Assembly (NCBI GenBank): GCA_947492825.1 | Contig: CANLNT010000001.1 | Location: 1 to 64,000, forward strand | Length of the DNA: 64,000 nt | Reading direction: 5' to 3' | Origin: an uncultured Paracoccaceae bacterium | GTDB lineage: Bacteria; Pseudomonadota; Alphaproteobacteria; Rhodobacterales; Rhodobacteraceae | Shown here: positions 34,471 through 44,033 of the stretch, piece by piece | Layout of the letters: each line of letters opens with the position of its first letter | How positions within the stretch are numbered: the first letter of the stretch is position 1 | The notes under the pieces: generated by a model | Told to the model about the DNA's origin: nothing | What the model saw: only the letters and a program-made list of their open reading frames with translations | Database searches by the model: none | Program-made: the position numbers and the translations under genes

Positions 34471-34839
34471 ATGATCCAGATGCAGACCAATCTGGATGTT
34501 GCTGACAACAGCGGCGCACGCCGTGTTCAGTGCATCAAGGTTCTGGGTGGTTCTCACCGTCGTTACGCCAGTGTTGGAGACATCATTGTCGTATCGGTGA
34601 AAGAGGCCATTCCACGCGGTCGCGTAAAGAAAGGTGACGTGCGTAAAGCCGTCGTCGTACGCACTGCCAAAGAAGTACGCCGTGAAGATGGCACCGCGAT
34701 CCGTTTTGATCGCAACGCCGCCGTGATCCTCAACAACAACGGAGAGCCGATCGGCACCCGTATTTTTGGACCGGTTGTGCGCGAGCTGCGCGCCAAGAAC
34801 TTCATGAAAATCATCTCGCTTGCTCCGGAGGTGCTGTAA
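34471..34839 (+). CDS. rplN: 50S ribosomal protein L14
   Basis: A 122-residue L14 of standard length: [20 protein letters not shown] at the start, then [20 protein letters not shown] and the end [12 protein letters not shown]14 lies at the subunit interface and contacts the initiation machinery. GGAAGGAAACC precedes the ATG. Two bases separate it from rplX. Confidence 0.98.
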   Translation: MIQMQTNLDVADNSGARRVQCIKVLGGSHRRYASVGDIIVVSVKEAIPRGRVKKGDVRKAVVVRTAKEVRREDGTAIRFDRNAAVILNNNGEPIGTRIFGPVVRELRAKNFMKIISLAPEVL

Positions 34840-34841
34840 TC

Positions 34842-35147
34842 ATGGCTGCGAAACTCCGCAAAGGTGACAAGGTCATCGTGCTGGCTGGCAAGGACAAGGG
34901 CAAGACGGGCGAAATCGCTTCCGTTGATCCAAAGTCCGGCAAGGCAATTGTTGACGGCGTCAACATGGCCGTCCGCCACCAGAAGCAATCCCAGAACGAC
35001 CAAGGTGGCCGCACGCCCAAGGCGATGCCGATCCAGCTGTCGAACCTGGCTATCGTTGATGCAAAAGGCAAACCCACCCGCGTCGGCTTCCGTATGGATG
35101 GCGACAACAAGGTGCGCTTTGCCAAGACAACAGGGGATGCGATCTGA
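34842..35147 (+). CDS. rplX: 50S ribosomal protein L24
   Basis: A 101-residue protein with a KOW domain ([20 protein letters not shown]) followed by [13 protein letters not shown]24 starts 50S assembly with L3. Its last base is the first base of rplE. Confidence 0.97.
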   Translation: MAAKLRKGDKVIVLAGKDKGKTGEIASVDPKSGKAIVDGVNMAVRHQKQSQNDQGGRTPKAMPIQLSNLAIVDAKGKPTRVGFRMDGDNKVRFAKTTGDAI

Positions 35148-35710
35148 TGCTTGATGCCGCAAACTACACCCCGCGCCTGAAGACCCAGTATGTCGACACG
35201 ATCCGTGCCGCCATGAAAGAGGAATTCGGCTACAAGAACGACATGCAGATCCCGCGTCTGGACAAGATCGTCCTGAACATCGGCTGTGGTGCAGAAGCTG
35301 TCCGCGACAGCAAAAAGGCGAAGTCGGCTCAGGAAGACCTGACCACCATCGCCGGTCAGAAGGCCATGACAACACGCGCCAAGAAGTCCATCGCTGGCTT
35401 CCGCGTCCGTGAAGACATGCCGCTGGGCGCCAAGGTCACGCTGCGTGGCGACCGGATGTACGAATTCCTGGAGCGTCTGATTTATGTCGCCATGCCCCGT
35501 ATCCGCGACTTCCGCGGCGTGTCGGGCAAGTCCTTTGACGGTCGTGGCAACTATGCCACCGGCCTGAAAGAGCACCTGGTGTTCCCCGAGATCAACTTCG
35601 ACAAGATCGATGAGAACTGGGGCATGGACATCGTCATCTGCACCACCGCTGAAACCGACGCCGAAGCAAAGAGCCTGTTGAAAGCCTTCAACATGCCCTT
35701 CAACAGCTAA
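35147..35710 (+). CDS. rplE: 50S ribosomal protein L5
   Basis: A 187-residue protein that binds 5S rRNA in the central protuberance. Family blocks include [37 protein letters not shown] and [17 protein letters not shown]. Its N-terminus ([12 protein letters not shown]) is slightly longer than in E. coli, as is normal in this group. Start codon overlaps the rplX stop. Confidence 0.97.
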   Translation: MLDAANYTPRLKTQYVDTIRAAMKEEFGYKNDMQIPRLDKIVLNIGCGAEAVRDSKKAKSAQEDLTTIAGQKAMTTRAKKSIAGFRVREDMPLGAKVTLRGDRMYEFLERLIYVAMPRIRDFRGVSGKSFDGRGNYATGLKEHLVFPEINFDKIDENWGMDIVICTTAETDAEAKSLLKAFNMPFNS

Positions 35711-35731
35711 AGCGTCAGGGAGACATTAGAT

Positions 35732-36037
35732 ATGGCTAAGAAATCCATGATCGAGCGCGAGAAAAAGCGCGAAAAGCTGGTGGCGCAGTATGCTGAAAAG
35801 CGTGCCGCACTGAAGGCGATCATCAATGACCAAGAGAAGCCCGTGGAAGAGCGTTTCAAGGCAAGCCTTGAACTGGCAAAACTGCCGCGCAACTCTTCCA
35901 AGGTGCGTCTGCACAACCGTTGCCAGCTCACCGGGCGTCCACACGCCTATTACCGCAAACTCAAGATCAGCCGGATCGCGCTGCGGGACCTTGGTTCCAA
36001 TGGCGAAATCCCCGGTATGGTCAAGTCAAGCTGGTAA
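35732..36037 (+). CDS. rpsN: 30S ribosomal protein S14 (zinc-free type)
   Basis: A 101-residue long-form S14. The C-terminal region [20 protein letters not shown] has only one of the four zinc-ligand cysteines, so this is the zinc-independent type usual in proteobacteria. It helps assemble the 30S head. Confidence 0.97.
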   Translation: MAKKSMIEREKKREKLVAQYAEKRAALKAIINDQEKPVEERFKASLELAKLPRNSSKVRLHNRCQLTGRPHAYYRKLKISRIALRDLGSNGEIPGMVKSSW

Positions 36038-36049
36038 GGAGAAACACTT

Positions 36050-36442
36050 ATGAATGATCCTATCGGTGATATGCTGACACGTATCCGCAACAACCAGATG
36101 CGCGGCAAAGGTTCGGTGGAAACACCTGCCTCCAAGCTGCGTGCATGGGTTCTGGATGTCCTGGCCGACGAAGGCTACATCCGCGGCTACAGCAAAGTTG
36201 ATGGCAAGGACGGTCACCCCGCCCTGCGTATTGAGCTGAAGTACCACGAAGGTACCCCTGTTATTCGCGAATTGAAGCGGGTCTCTAAGCCCGGTCGCCG
36301 CGTCTACATGGGCGCCAATGACCTCCCAAGCGTCCGTCAGGGCCTGGGTGTGTCGATTGTCTCCACCCCCAAGGGTGTGATGTCGGATGCAAACGCACGT
36401 GCGGCCAACGTTGGCGGCGAAGTGCTCTGCACAATCTTCTAA
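36050..36442 (+). CDS. rpsH: 30S ribosomal protein S8
   Basis: A 130-residue S8: start [20 protein letters not shown], central [20 protein letters not shown], and the final motif [20 protein letters not shown]8 binds helix 21 of 16S rRNA and represses the spc operon in E. coli. AAGGAGAAACACTT precedes the ATG. Confidence 0.98.
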   Translation: MNDPIGDMLTRIRNNQMRGKGSVETPASKLRAWVLDVLADEGYIRGYSKVDGKDGHPALRIELKYHEGTPVIRELKRVSKPGRRVYMGANDLPSVRQGLGVSIVSTPKGVMSDANARAANVGGEVLCTIF

Positions 36443-36452
36443 GGGGACCACA

Positions 36453-36986
36453 ATGTCTCGTATTGGTAAAAAACCGGTCGAACTCCCCGCAGGAGTAGAG
36501 GCGAAAGTCTCCGGCCAGACCATCGAAGTGAAAGGCCCCAAGGGCGTCCGCAGCTTCACAGCCACTGATGATGTCACGCTGACCGTGGACGGCAACGCCG
36601 TATCCATCGATCCCCGTGGCAAATCCAAGCGCGCGCGCCAGCAGTGGGGCATGTCCCGCACGCAGGTCGCAAACTGCGTTGAAGGCGTGACCAACGGCTT
36701 CAAGAAAGAGCTTGAGATCAGCGGCGTGGGTTACCGGGCACAGATGCAGGGCAACACCCTGAAACTGTCGCTGGGCTACAGCCACGACGTCAACTTTGAG
36801 GTGCCAGCAGGCGTGACGGTCAAGGCCGACAAGCCAACTGAAATCTCTGTGGAAGGTATCGACCAGCAGCTTGTGGGTCAGGTCGCGGCAAACATCCGCG
36901 AATGGCGCAAGCCCGAGCCATATAAAGGCAAGGGTATCAAGTACAAGGACGAGTATGTCTTCCGCAAAGAAGGCAAGAAGAAGTAA
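36453..36986 (+). CDS. rplF: 50S ribosomal protein L6
   Basis: A 177-residue L6 starting [20 protein letters not shown] and ending [19 protein letters not shown]-type, with the [20 protein letters not shown] repeat. L6 lies near the factor-binding site. The ATG at 36453 after AAGGGGACC is correct; a longer reading from 36387 overlaps rpsH. Confidence 0.97.
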   Translation: MSRIGKKPVELPAGVEAKVSGQTIEVKGPKGVRSFTATDDVTLTVDGNAVSIDPRGKSKRARQQWGMSRTQVANCVEGVTNGFKKELEISGVGYRAQMQGNTLKLSLGYSHDVNFEVPAGVTVKADKPTEISVEGIDQQLVGQVAANIREWRKPEPYKGKGIKYKDEYVFRKEGKKK

Positions 36987-36997
36987 GGACGCACACA

Positions 36998-37363
36998 ATG
37001 GCAAATTCAAAGAGACAACTGTTTCTGAAGCGCCGCTTGCGCGTTCGGAACAAGCTGCGGAAGGTTACGGCAAACGTGGGTCGCCCCCGTCTGTCCGTGC
37101 ACCGCTCCAACAAGAACATCAGCGTCCAGCTGATCGACGATGTGAACGGCGTCACACTGGCGTCCGCTTCCTCGCTCGAAAAGGATCTGGGCGTGGTCGG
37201 CAAGAACAACGTCGAAGCCGCTGCCAAGGTGGGTGCTGCAATCGCAGAACGCGCCAAGAAGGCAGGCGTCGAAGTTGCTTATTTCGACCGTGGTGGTTTC
37301 CTTTTTCACGGCAAGATCAAGGCTTTGGCCGATGCGGCCCGTGAAGGTGGCTTGAAAATCTAA
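36998..37363 (+). CDS. rplR: 50S ribosomal protein L18
   Basis: A 121-residue 5S rRNA-binding protein with [40 protein letters not shown] and the ending [20 protein letters not shown]. After it comes a 142-base gap holding a REP-like element, an unusual break before rpsE. Confidence 0.97.
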   Translation: MANSKRQLFLKRRLRVRNKLRKVTANVGRPRLSVHRSNKNISVQLIDDVNGVTLASASSLEKDLGVVGKNNVEAAAKVGAAIAERAKKAGVEVAYFDRGGFLFHGKIKALADAAREGGLKI

Positions 37364-37401
37364 AGGTGTGGCGGGGGTTGCTCCCGCCCTCCCAATCACC
37401 C

Positions 37402-37423
37402 GTAGGTCGGGGTTTACCCCGAC
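37402..37423. repeat. REP-like element between rplR and rpsE
   Basis: GTAGGTCGGGG-TTTA-CCCCGAC is identical over 22 bases to the element at 5305-5326. It folds into a stem with a TTTA loop. It lies in the middle of the spc transcript, 32 kb from the other copy. Confidence 0.8.
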
Positions 37424-37505
37424 TCTCGATGACCGGGGGCGCTGATGCGTCACTGCGGTTGGACAACCGGGCGGCAACGCCCACGATACAAAGGACGCCA
37501 GACAC

Positions 37506-38084
37506 ATGGCAGAACGTGAAAACCGCGGCCGCGGCCGCAACCGCGAAGAACAAGCACCCGAGTTTGCCGACCGTCTGGTCGCGATCAACCGGGTCTCCAA
37601 GACGACTAAAGGTGGTAAGAACTTCGGTTTTGCAGCCCTCGTCGTTGTGGGTGACCAAAAAGGCCGCGTCGGCTTTGGCAAGGGTAAAGCCAAAGAGGTG
37701 CCAGAGGCGATCCGCAAGGCCACTGAACAAGCCAAGCGTCAGATGATCCGCGTCGCCCTGAAAGATGGCCGCACCCTGCACCACGACATCGAAGGCCGCC
37801 ACGGCGCTGGTAAAGTCGTCATGCGCCAAGCGCCTGTTGGTACCGGGATCATCGCCGGTGGTCCGATGCGTGCCGTGTTCGAAATGTTGGGTGTGCAGGA
37901 CGTCGTGTCCAAGTCCGTCGGCTCTGCCAACCCCTACAACATGATCCGCGCCACCATCAACGGCCTGCAGAAAGAGCAGTCGCCGCGCAACGTCGCCCAG
38001 CGTCGTGGCAAGAAAGTGGCTGACATCCTGCCCAAGCGTGACGAGGCGCCTGCCGCCGAAGCCGCTGAAGCAGCAGACGCATAA
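37506..38084 (+). CDS. rpsE: 30S ribosomal protein S5
   Basis: A 192-residue S5. Its double-stranded RNA-binding domain reads [20 protein letters not shown] and [19 protein letters not shown], and the [19 protein letters not shown] block follows. S5 is involved in decoding accuracy and the mRNA entry site. It has a short Ala/Glu-rich tail ([12 protein letters not shown]). Twelve bases separate it from rpmD. Confidence 0.97.
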   Translation: MAERENRGRGRNREEQAPEFADRLVAINRVSKTTKGGKNFGFAALVVVGDQKGRVGFGKGKAKEVPEAIRKATEQAKRQMIRVALKDGRTLHHDIEGRHGAGKVVMRQAPVGTGIIAGGPMRAVFEMLGVQDVVSKSVGSANPYNMIRATINGLQKEQSPRNVAQRRGKKVADILPKRDEAPAAEAAEAADA

Positions 38085-38096
38085 GGAGACCGCGAT

Positions 38097-38285
38097 ATGG
38101 CTAAAACAATCGTCGTCAAACAGATCGGCTCTCCGATCCGTCGCCCCGAAAAGCAGCGCCAGACCCTCATTGGTCTGGGCCTGAACAAGATGAACCGCAC
38201 CCGCGAGCTGGAAGATACCCCTTCCGTGCGCGGTATGGTCAACAAGATTCCCCACCTCGTCGAGATCATCGAAGAGAAAGGCTAA
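38097..38285 (+). CDS. rpmD: 50S ribosomal protein L30
   Basis: A 62-residue L30 with [40 protein letters not shown] and [27 protein letters not shown] precedes the ATG. A terminator follows, and rplO is 2.65 kb downstream. Confidence 0.97.
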   Translation: MAKTIVVKQIGSPIRRPEKQRQTLIGLGLNKMNRTRELEDTPSVRGMVNKIPHLVEIIEEKG

Positions 38286-38310
38286 CTGCCGGGCGGTTAT
38301 GACTTTTAGG

Positions 38311-38338
38311 AACCCCGGGCCATCGGTCCGGGGTTTTT
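38311..38338 (+). terminator. Terminator after rpmD
   Basis: AACCCCGG (38311-38318) pairs with CCGGGGTT (38328-38335) around a 9-base loop, followed by TTT. It separates the spc-like segment from ilvA. Confidence 0.88.
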
Positions 38339-38359
38339 CGTTTCCAAAGGGGTGCGCCC

Positions 38360-39586
38360 ATGTCGCTGACACTTGCCGATATCCAAACCACCCATGACGC
38401 GATCCGCGACGCCACGATCCTGACCCCCACCGTGCGCGCCAACCGCCTGTCGCTGCATCTTGGCATCGACCTCTATCTGAAACTGGAAAACCTCCAGCAC
38501 ACCAACGCCTTCAAGGCCCGTGGCGCGCTGGCAAAACTGCTGACCCTGACGGACGTGCAAAAGGCCGCAGGTGTCATTGCCTGTTCGGCTGGCAACCACG
38601 CCCAGGGCCTCGCCTATCACGCGCAGCGCCTTGGCATCGCCGCGACCATCGTCATGCCCGAAGGCACCCCCTTCAACAAAGTCCAGCGCACCGAAGAATT
38701 GGGCGCGCGGGTCATCCTGCATGGGGCGGGTTTTGACGACAGCGTCTCCTTCACCTATGACCTCGCCGCGCAGGACGGGCTGACCTTCGTGCATCCCTTT
38801 GATGATCCCGTTGTGGCCGCAGGGCAGGGGACCGTCGCGCTTGAAATGCTGACACAGGTCCCCGACCTCGACGTGATCGTTGTTCCCATCGGCGGCGGCG
38901 GGTTGATCGCGGGCATGGCCGTCGCGACCAAGGGGCTGAAACCCGATGTCACCGTGATCGGCGCGCAAGCACATCTGTTTGACGCCGTGAAATCACAGGT
39001 CGACGGCAGCCCCACGAACTTTGGCGGCGCGACACTGGCCGAAGGCATCGCCGTGCGCACCCCCTCGGATGCCAACGTCGCCTTGATCCGCGATCACGTC
39101 GACCACGTCTATTCCGTCGATGAACCCGCCATCGAAGACGCGGTCTTTGATTTGCTCTCAAACGAGAAGCTCGTCGTCGAAGGTGCCCCCGGCGCGGGCC
39201 TTGCTGTGATCAAACAGCACCTGGACGACTTCAAAGGCAAAAAGGTCGGGCTGGTGATCTGCGGCGGCAATATCGACAGCAGGTTGTTGTCGACGCTGAT
39301 CCTGCGCGGGCTGATGCGCGACGGCCGCATCACTCGCCTGACGTTTGAAATCGACGACACGCCCGGCCAGCTCTCGAACATCAGCCGCATCATCGGCGAG
39401 GCGGGCGCCAACGTGATCGAGGTCATCCACCAGCGCATGATGCAATCCGTCAGCCTCAAACAAGCCGAACTCGATGTCGTCATTGAGGCGCGCGACGCCC
39501 ACCACGTCCGCAAAATCGTAGACACCCTGCGCGCCGCCGGATTCCGGCTGCGCTGCGATTTGGATGACCTCTCGGGCGCAAAATAG
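38360..39586 (+). CDS. ilvA: Threonine ammonia-lyase (PLP-dependent)
   Basis: A 408-residue enzyme that deaminates threonine to 2-oxobutyrate, the first step to isoleucine. Residues 45-55 hold the PLP lysine (HTNAFKARGA, Lys52), then SAGNHAQG and the glycine loop IGGGGLIAGMA. The last 80 residues are a single ACT regulatory domain (TRLTFEIDDTPGQLSNISRI). Length and layout fit the short, one-ACT form. It is alone between rpmD and rplO, with its start 22 bases after a terminator; AAAGGGG precedes the ATG. Confidence 0.93.
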   Translation: MSLTLADIQTTHDAIRDATILTPTVRANRLSLHLGIDLYLKLENLQHTNAFKARGALAKLLTLTDVQKAAGVIACSAGNHAQGLAYHAQRLGIAATIVMPEGTPFNKVQRTEELGARVILHGAGFDDSVSFTYDLAAQDGLTFVHPFDDPVVAAGQGTVALEMLTQVPDLDVIVVPIGGGGLIAGMAVATKGLKPDVTVIGAQAHLFDAVKSQVDGSPTNFGGATLAEGIAVRTPSDANVALIRDHVDHVYSVDEPAIEDAVFDLLSNEKLVVEGAPGAGLAVIKQHLDDFKGKKVGLVICGGNIDSRLLSTLILRGLMRDGRITRLTFEIDDTPGQLSNISRIIGEAGANVIEVIHQRMMQSVSLKQAELDVVIEARDAHHVRKIVDTLRAAGFRLRCDLDDLSGAK

Positions 39587-39760
39587 CCTGTGCAAACTGC
39601 ACATCTTTCATTGCCGTTAACAAACGACCGCGTTAACGCCCCGCCCGCCGCATTCACTACGTCTGATGGCCCTTGGGTCAGCCGCGATGTGTATGGTTTG
39701 TGCATAGGGTGTGCATCGCCCATGTGCGATTTTCTTAACGGCGGTAACTGATTTTCAGGG

Positions 39761-40618
39761 TCATGACTGCGCCGGATTCAGAAACTTCGACCGGTCCTTG
39801 TTTGGTACGAACCAGAAATTCTCATCTGCAGATCGTCCCAGATCATCAAGCTCGGTCGCAGCCATATTTGCGGGCGTGAAACCCTCTGCGGTATTGGCCA
39901 ACACGATGTAGTCCAGCGCTTTGAAAAAGCCGATCAGATCAGGCAGGCTGGCGCCGAAGCGATTGAAAACATGGTTGATTTCGCAGATGATGACCGGCTG
40001 CGCCTCTGCCAGTGTCTTTGCGAAACCCTTAAACGCCGGCAGCTCCATCCCTTCGATATCAATTTTGATCCAGGTCGGCGGTGGCAAGTCTTTGGCCGCG
40101 CGAAAGTCATCGAGGCGGACACATTCGACCTCCAGATCGCCGCTTTCGCTCAGATGGTTTGAGGATCGTTTGTCCGACGTCATCCGCACGGTTCCGGCTT
40201 GATCACCAACGGCAACCTGAAAAACACGGTCTTGCGCCAAGTTATTCAGCGCAAGATTCAGCAAAAGCTCTTTCGGCTGCGGCTCAAACGAATAGACCTT
40301 CAACCCCGCGACACGCCGTTGCGCGGTGATCGTGAAGACACCCCCATGCGCGCCGATGTCATAAAAGACGTCACCCGATTTCATCCTTTGAAACAAGGCG
40401 TTACGCGTTGCGTTCTCGTTTTCTTCGGTCACGTCTAAATTGCCGGTCGCGCCGAACTTGCGGGCGTTATAGTGGAACAGCGCGCCTTCAAAAGCGGCGG
40501 CACTGCCGGATTTGCTGTTGCTGTAATGGGTGTTCGATCCATAGGCCCGCAGTACCGCGCGGTGAAGGGCCATGACGACGCCGTTCAGCAGACGAAAACT
40601 CAATTCCTTTAGTCTCAA
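39761..40618 (-). CDS. FkbM family methyltransferase
   Basis: A 285-residue SAM-dependent methyltransferase. Motif I is DVFYDIGAHGGVFT, followed by VYSFEPQPKELLLNL, and the central FkbM signature WIKIDIEGMELPAFKGF. FkbM enzymes O-methylate sugars or polyketides; a role in surface polysaccharide is possible. No partner genes are adjacent. It runs against the ribosomal genes, and its start faces the rplO promoter across 190 bases. Confidence 0.9.
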   Translation of the reverse strand: MRLKELSFRLLNGVVMALHRAVLRAYGSNTHYSNSKSGSAAAFEGALFHYNARKFGATGNLDVTEENENATRNALFQRMKSGDVFYDIGAHGGVFTITAQRRVAGLKVYSFEPQPKELLLNLALNNLAQDRVFQVAVGDQAGTVRMTSDKRSSNHLSESGDLEVECVRLDDFRAAKDLPPPTWIKIDIEGMELPAFKGFAKTLAEAQPVIICEINHVFNRFGASLPDLIGFFKALDYIVLANTAEGFTPANMAATELDDLGRSADENFWFVPNKDRSKFLNPAQS

Positions 40619-40809
40619 ACCAAAACCTCACACCAACAAAACCCAAGCTCACGAACTGTAGAGATCGCAAATTTAACGAGTCAACAAATTCTCGCACCGA
40701 GCCAGCGCCAATTTCCGTGAAAAGGCCCGCTGCGACGGGTATCACACGCATTCGGCTGACCTCAGGAAGACTCACGTTCTATACGCCTCAAACAATTCCA
40801 TCGCGGCTC

Positions 40810-40838
40810 TTGATCCGGTCCCCTGCCACCGCTATACG
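40810..40838 (+). promoter_or_regulatory. Promoter of the rplO segment
   Basis: TTGATC (40810-40815), exactly 17 bp, and TATACG (40833-40838). The -10 and spacing equal those at 1033 and 33841; the -35 and downstream bases are less alike. It lies in the 313-base gap before rplO, which otherwise holds no gene. Confidence 0.7.
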
Positions 40839-40931
40839 CGCGCAGTCGGGCTTTGATTTCCGACTCATTTGTAACGCCGTGTGCCCTATTTCCGTCGCTG
40901 GACGGGGTCCTCCGGCAAAAGGAGAAGCGAC

Positions 40932-41405
40932 ATGAAACTGAATGAACTGCGCGATAACGACGGCGCAACCAAAGCCAAGAAACGCATTGGCCGTGGCCCG
41001 GGGTCGGGCAAGGGTAAAATGGGTGGCCGTGGTATCAAAGGTCAGAAATCCCGTTCGGGCGTGGCGATCAAGGGCTACGAAGGCGGCCAGATGCCGCTCT
41101 ACCAGCGCCTGCCGAAGCGCGGGTTTAACAACATCAATTCAAAGACTTACGCCGTTGTGAACTTGGGCCTGATCCAGAAGTTCATCGACGCCAAAAAGAT
41201 CGACGCCAAGAAAGACATCACCGAAGATGTCCTTGTGGAAAGCGGTCTGGTGCGGCGCAAGAAGGACGGTATCCGCGTTCTGGCCAAGGGCGAATTCACT
41301 GCCAAGGCCCAGATTAGCGTGACCGGTGCCTCCAAGGGGGCCGTGGCCGCCGTGGAAAAGGCTGGCGGCTCACTGACCGTCACAACCCCGGCAGCGGCTG
41401 AGTAA
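40932..41405 (+). CDS. rplO: 50S ribosomal protein L15
   Basis: A 157-residue L15 with the Gly/Lys-rich N-terminal tail ([40 protein letters not shown]). L15 is a late 50S assembly protein. AAAGGAGAAGCGAC precedes the ATG at 40932; a longer reading from 40881 is not supported. The gap to secY holds a strong hairpin. Confidence 0.97.
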   Translation: MKLNELRDNDGATKAKKRIGRGPGSGKGKMGGRGIKGQKSRSGVAIKGYEGGQMPLYQRLPKRGFNNINSKTYAVVNLGLIQKFIDAKKIDAKKDITEDVLVESGLVRRKKDGIRVLAKGEFTAKAQISVTGASKGAVAAVEKAGGSLTVTTPAAAE

Positions 41406-41455
41406 CGTCTTGTGAGCGGCCATGCGGTCGCTTACATAAGCATCTGATTTCCCAA

Positions 41456-41490
41456 ACGCCGCGCCCGGGAAACCGTGGCGCGGTGTTTTC
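41456..41490 (+). terminator. Attenuator-like hairpin between rplO and secY
   Basis: ACGCCGCGCC (41456-41465) pairs with GGCGCGGTGT (41477-41486), one G-T pair, and the loop closes by CGG-GAAA-CCG with a GNRA tetraloop. TTTTC overlaps the end. It lies 17 bases before secY, so it could reduce secY-adk expression relative to rplO. Confidence 0.6.
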
Positions 41491-41506
41491 CTGACAAGGG
41501 GCACAC

Positions 41507-42871
41507 ATGGCATCCGCAGCAGAACAAATGGCCGCCAACATGAGCTGGGGCGCTTTCGGTAAAGCCACCGAACTACGTCAGCGCATCTGGTTCACACTCG
41601 GCCTTCTGATCGTCTATCGCTTGGGCACCTATATTCCCGTTCCGGGCATTGACGGTGTTGAGTTGCGGGCGTTTATGGAGGACGCCGCCGCGGGGATCGG
41701 CGGCATCCTGTCGATGTTCACCGGGGGCGCGCTTAGCCGTATGGGCATCTTTGCCCTTGGCATCATGCCCTATATCTCGGCCTCGATCATCGTGCAGTTG
41801 CTTGGCTCCATGTGGGAACCACTCAAGCAGCTGAAAAAAGAGGGGGAACAGGGCCGCCGCAAGCTGAACCAATATACCCGCTACGGCACCGTGGTGCTGG
41901 CGACAGCACAGGCTTACGGCCTTGCCAAGTCATTGGAAGCGGGCGGTTTGGCCTCTGATCCGGGCCTCTTCTTTACGGCCTCCTGCGTCATTACCATCGT
42001 CGGCGGCACCATGTTCCTGATGTGGCTCGGTGAACAGATCACTGCACGCGGCATCGGCAACGGGATTTCGCTGATTATCTTTGTGGGCATTATCGCGGAA
42101 ATCCCTGCGGCGCTTGCACAATTCCTGTCTCAGGGTCAGTCCGGCGCGATCAGCCCGGCGGTGATTGTGGGTGTGATCCTGATGGTCATTGCGACCCTGA
42201 CCTTTGTGGTCTTCATGGAACGGTCACTGCGCAAGATTCACATCCAGTATCCGCGCCAGCAGCGCGGGATGAAAGTTTACGACGGATCAACTAGCCACCT
42301 GCCGATCAAGGTGAACCCTGCAGGCGTGATCCCGGCGATCTTTGCCTCTGCCCTGTTGCTGCTGCCAACCACGATCAGCACGTTCAGCGGCGGTTCCAAT
42401 AGCCCGGTGATGTCGACCATTCTGGCCTACTTTGGCCCCGGTCAGCCTGCTTATCTGATCTTCTTCTCGGCGATGATCATCTTTTTCACCTATTTCTATA
42501 CCAAGGAAGTAGCGTTCAAGGTTGATGACGTGGCCGACAACCTCAAGAACCAGAACGGCTTTATCCCCGGCATCCGTCCGGGCAAGAAGACGGCAGAATA
42601 TCTTGACTACGTTGTGACCCGCGTCCTTGTTCTGGGCTCTGGCTATCTGGCGCTTGTTGCGCTGCTGCCGGAAATCCTCCGGGCGCAATTATCTATTCCT
42701 TTCTATTTTGGCGGTACCTCGGTTCTGATTATTGTGAGTGTGGGGATGGACACGATCCAACAAATCCAGTCACATCTGCTCGCCCATCAATACGAAGGGC
42801 TGATTGAGAAATCTCAGCTGCGCGGCAAGCGCGGTTCGGGTGCCAAAAAGAAAGGGCCTGCACGCCGATGA
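41507..42871 (+). CDS. secY: Protein translocase subunit SecY
   Basis: A 454-residue membrane protein with ten membrane segments, forming the SecYEG channel in the inner membrane. Landmarks: [20 protein letters not shown], the plug region [20 protein letters not shown], and the C-terminal ribosome-binding loop [29 protein letters not shown] precedes the ATG. It overlaps adk by 4 bases. Confidence 0.98.
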   Translation: MASAAEQMAANMSWGAFGKATELRQRIWFTLGLLIVYRLGTYIPVPGIDGVELRAFMEDAAAGIGGILSMFTGGALSRMGIFALGIMPYISASIIVQLLGSMWEPLKQLKKEGEQGRRKLNQYTRYGTVVLATAQAYGLAKSLEAGGLASDPGLFFTASCVITIVGGTMFLMWLGEQITARGIGNGISLIIFVGIIAEIPAALAQFLSQGQSGAISPAVIVGVILMVIATLTFVVFMERSLRKIHIQYPRQQRGMKVYDGSTSHLPIKVNPAGVIPAIFASALLLLPTTISTFSGGSNSPVMSTILAYFGPGQPAYLIFFSAMIIFFTYFYTKEVAFKVDDVADNLKNQNGFIPGIRPGKKTAEYLDYVVTRVLVLGSGYLALVALLPEILRAQLSIPFYFGGTSVLIIVSVGMDTIQQIQSHLLAHQYEGLIEKSQLRGKRGSGAKKKGPARR

Positions 42872-43458
42872 ACATTATACTTTTGGGGCCTCCGGGCGCC
42901 GGCAAAGGCACGCAAGCACAGCGTCTGGTCGAAGAACGTGGCATGGTGCAACTGTCCACTGGTGATATGCTGCGCGCGGCACGCACCTCTGGCACTGAGA
43001 TGGGCAGACGTGTGGCCGAGGTGATGGACCGCGGTGATCTTGTCACCGATGAGATCGTGATCGGCCTGATCCGCGAACAGCTTGAGGGCGATGCCGTGGA
43101 TGGCGGCGGCTCTGGCGGCTTTATCTTTGACGGCTTCCCCCGGACTCTCGCCCAGGCCGACGCACTGGGTGCCTTGCTCAAAGAGCTGGATCAGCCGCTG
43201 GATCGCGTAGTCGAACTGCAAGTCAACGATGATGTGCTTGTTGACCGTATCGTTGGCCGCGCAAAAGAAGCCGCTGCTGCGGGTCAGCCCGTCCGTGCTG
43301 ACGACAATGAAGAAAGCCTGAAAGTCCGGCTTTTGGCCTATTACAAACAGACCTCGCCGCTGATCGGCTACTACCACGCTAAAGGCGATTTGGTATCTGT
43401 GGACGGTCTGGCTAGCATGGATGACGTGGCCGCATCTATCCGTGATGTCTTGAAATAG
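42868..43458 (+). CDS. adk: Adenylate kinase (short LID form)
   Basis: A 196-residue kinase balancing ATP, ADP and AMP. P-loop GPPGAGKGT is at residues 7-15, followed by [10 protein letters not shown] and DGFPRT. The LID between [12 protein letters not shown] and [11 protein letters not shown] is shortened and lacks zinc cysteines, hence fewer residues than the 214 of E. coli. It sits in its usual place after secY with coupled translation. Confidence 0.96.
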   Translation: MNIILLGPPGAGKGTQAQRLVEERGMVQLSTGDMLRAARTSGTEMGRRVAEVMDRGDLVTDEIVIGLIREQLEGDAVDGGGSGGFIFDGFPRTLAQADALGALLKELDQPLDRVVELQVNDDVLVDRIVGRAKEAAAAGQPVRADDNEESLKVRLLAYYKQTSPLIGYYHAKGDLVSVDGLASMDDVAASIRDVLK

Positions 43459-43478
43459 CGGGCTGATTTGGTTGGGGG

Positions 43479-43507
43479 TTGACCCTGTGCTCACCCCGCC
43501 ATAAATA
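43479..43507 (+). promoter_or_regulatory. Possible internal promoter before rpsM
   Basis: TTGACC (43479-43484), a 17-bp spacer and TAAATA (43502-43507) in the 194-base adk-rpsM gap. Downstream are an ATGGGG/CCCCAT hairpin (43531-43547) and an AGCCCGG/CCGGGCT inverted repeat. It could start an alpha-operon transcript. Confidence 0.45.
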
Positions 43508-43652
43508 GCGCCATCCCGCAAGGGAATCGCATGGGGTCGCGCCCCATTTGAACACCTAAATATGACGCAGCCCGGCGCCTTTCATAGCCCGGGCTTCCGT
43601 TGTGAAAAAAGGGTCTGGAATGACGGACCCGCAACGAAAAGGAATTGCACAC

Positions 43653-44021
43653 GTGGCACGTATTGCCGGCGTAAACATCCCGACTGCAAAGCGGGTTCCA
43701 ATCGCCCTCACCTACATCACCGGTATTGGCCAGACCACGGCCGAGAAAATCTGCAACGACACGGGCATCGACTTTGCCCGCCGCGTCAACGATCTGTCTG
43801 ACGCGGAAGTTCTGAAGATCCGTGAATACATTGATGAAAACCTGACCGTCGAAGGCGACCTGCGCCGCGACACCCAGATGAACATCAAGCGTCTGATGGA
43901 TCTGGGTTGCTACCGTGGCCTGCGCCACCGTCGTAACCTGCCCGTCCGCGGTCAGCGCACACATACAAACGCACGCACCCGCAAAGGCCCTGCAAAGGCC
44001 ATTGCCGGTAAGAAGAAATAA
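43653..44021 (+). CDS. rpsM: 30S ribosomal protein S13 (GTG start)
   Basis: A 122-residue S13. A GTG at 43653, nine bases after AAGGA, gives the family start (M)[18 protein letters not shown]; an ATG-initiated reading from 43602 would add 17 non-matching residues. The H2TH region [20 protein letters not shown] and the basic tail [19 protein letters not shown] are clear. S13 bridges the subunits and contacts P-site tRNA. Confidence 0.96.
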   Translation: MARIAGVNIPTAKRVPIALTYITGIGQTTAEKICNDTGIDFARRVNDLSDAEVLKIREYIDENLTVEGDLRRDTQMNIKRLMDLGCYRGLRHRRNLPVRGQRTHTNARTRKGPAKAIAGKKK

Positions 44022-44033
44022 GGAGACGCACCA

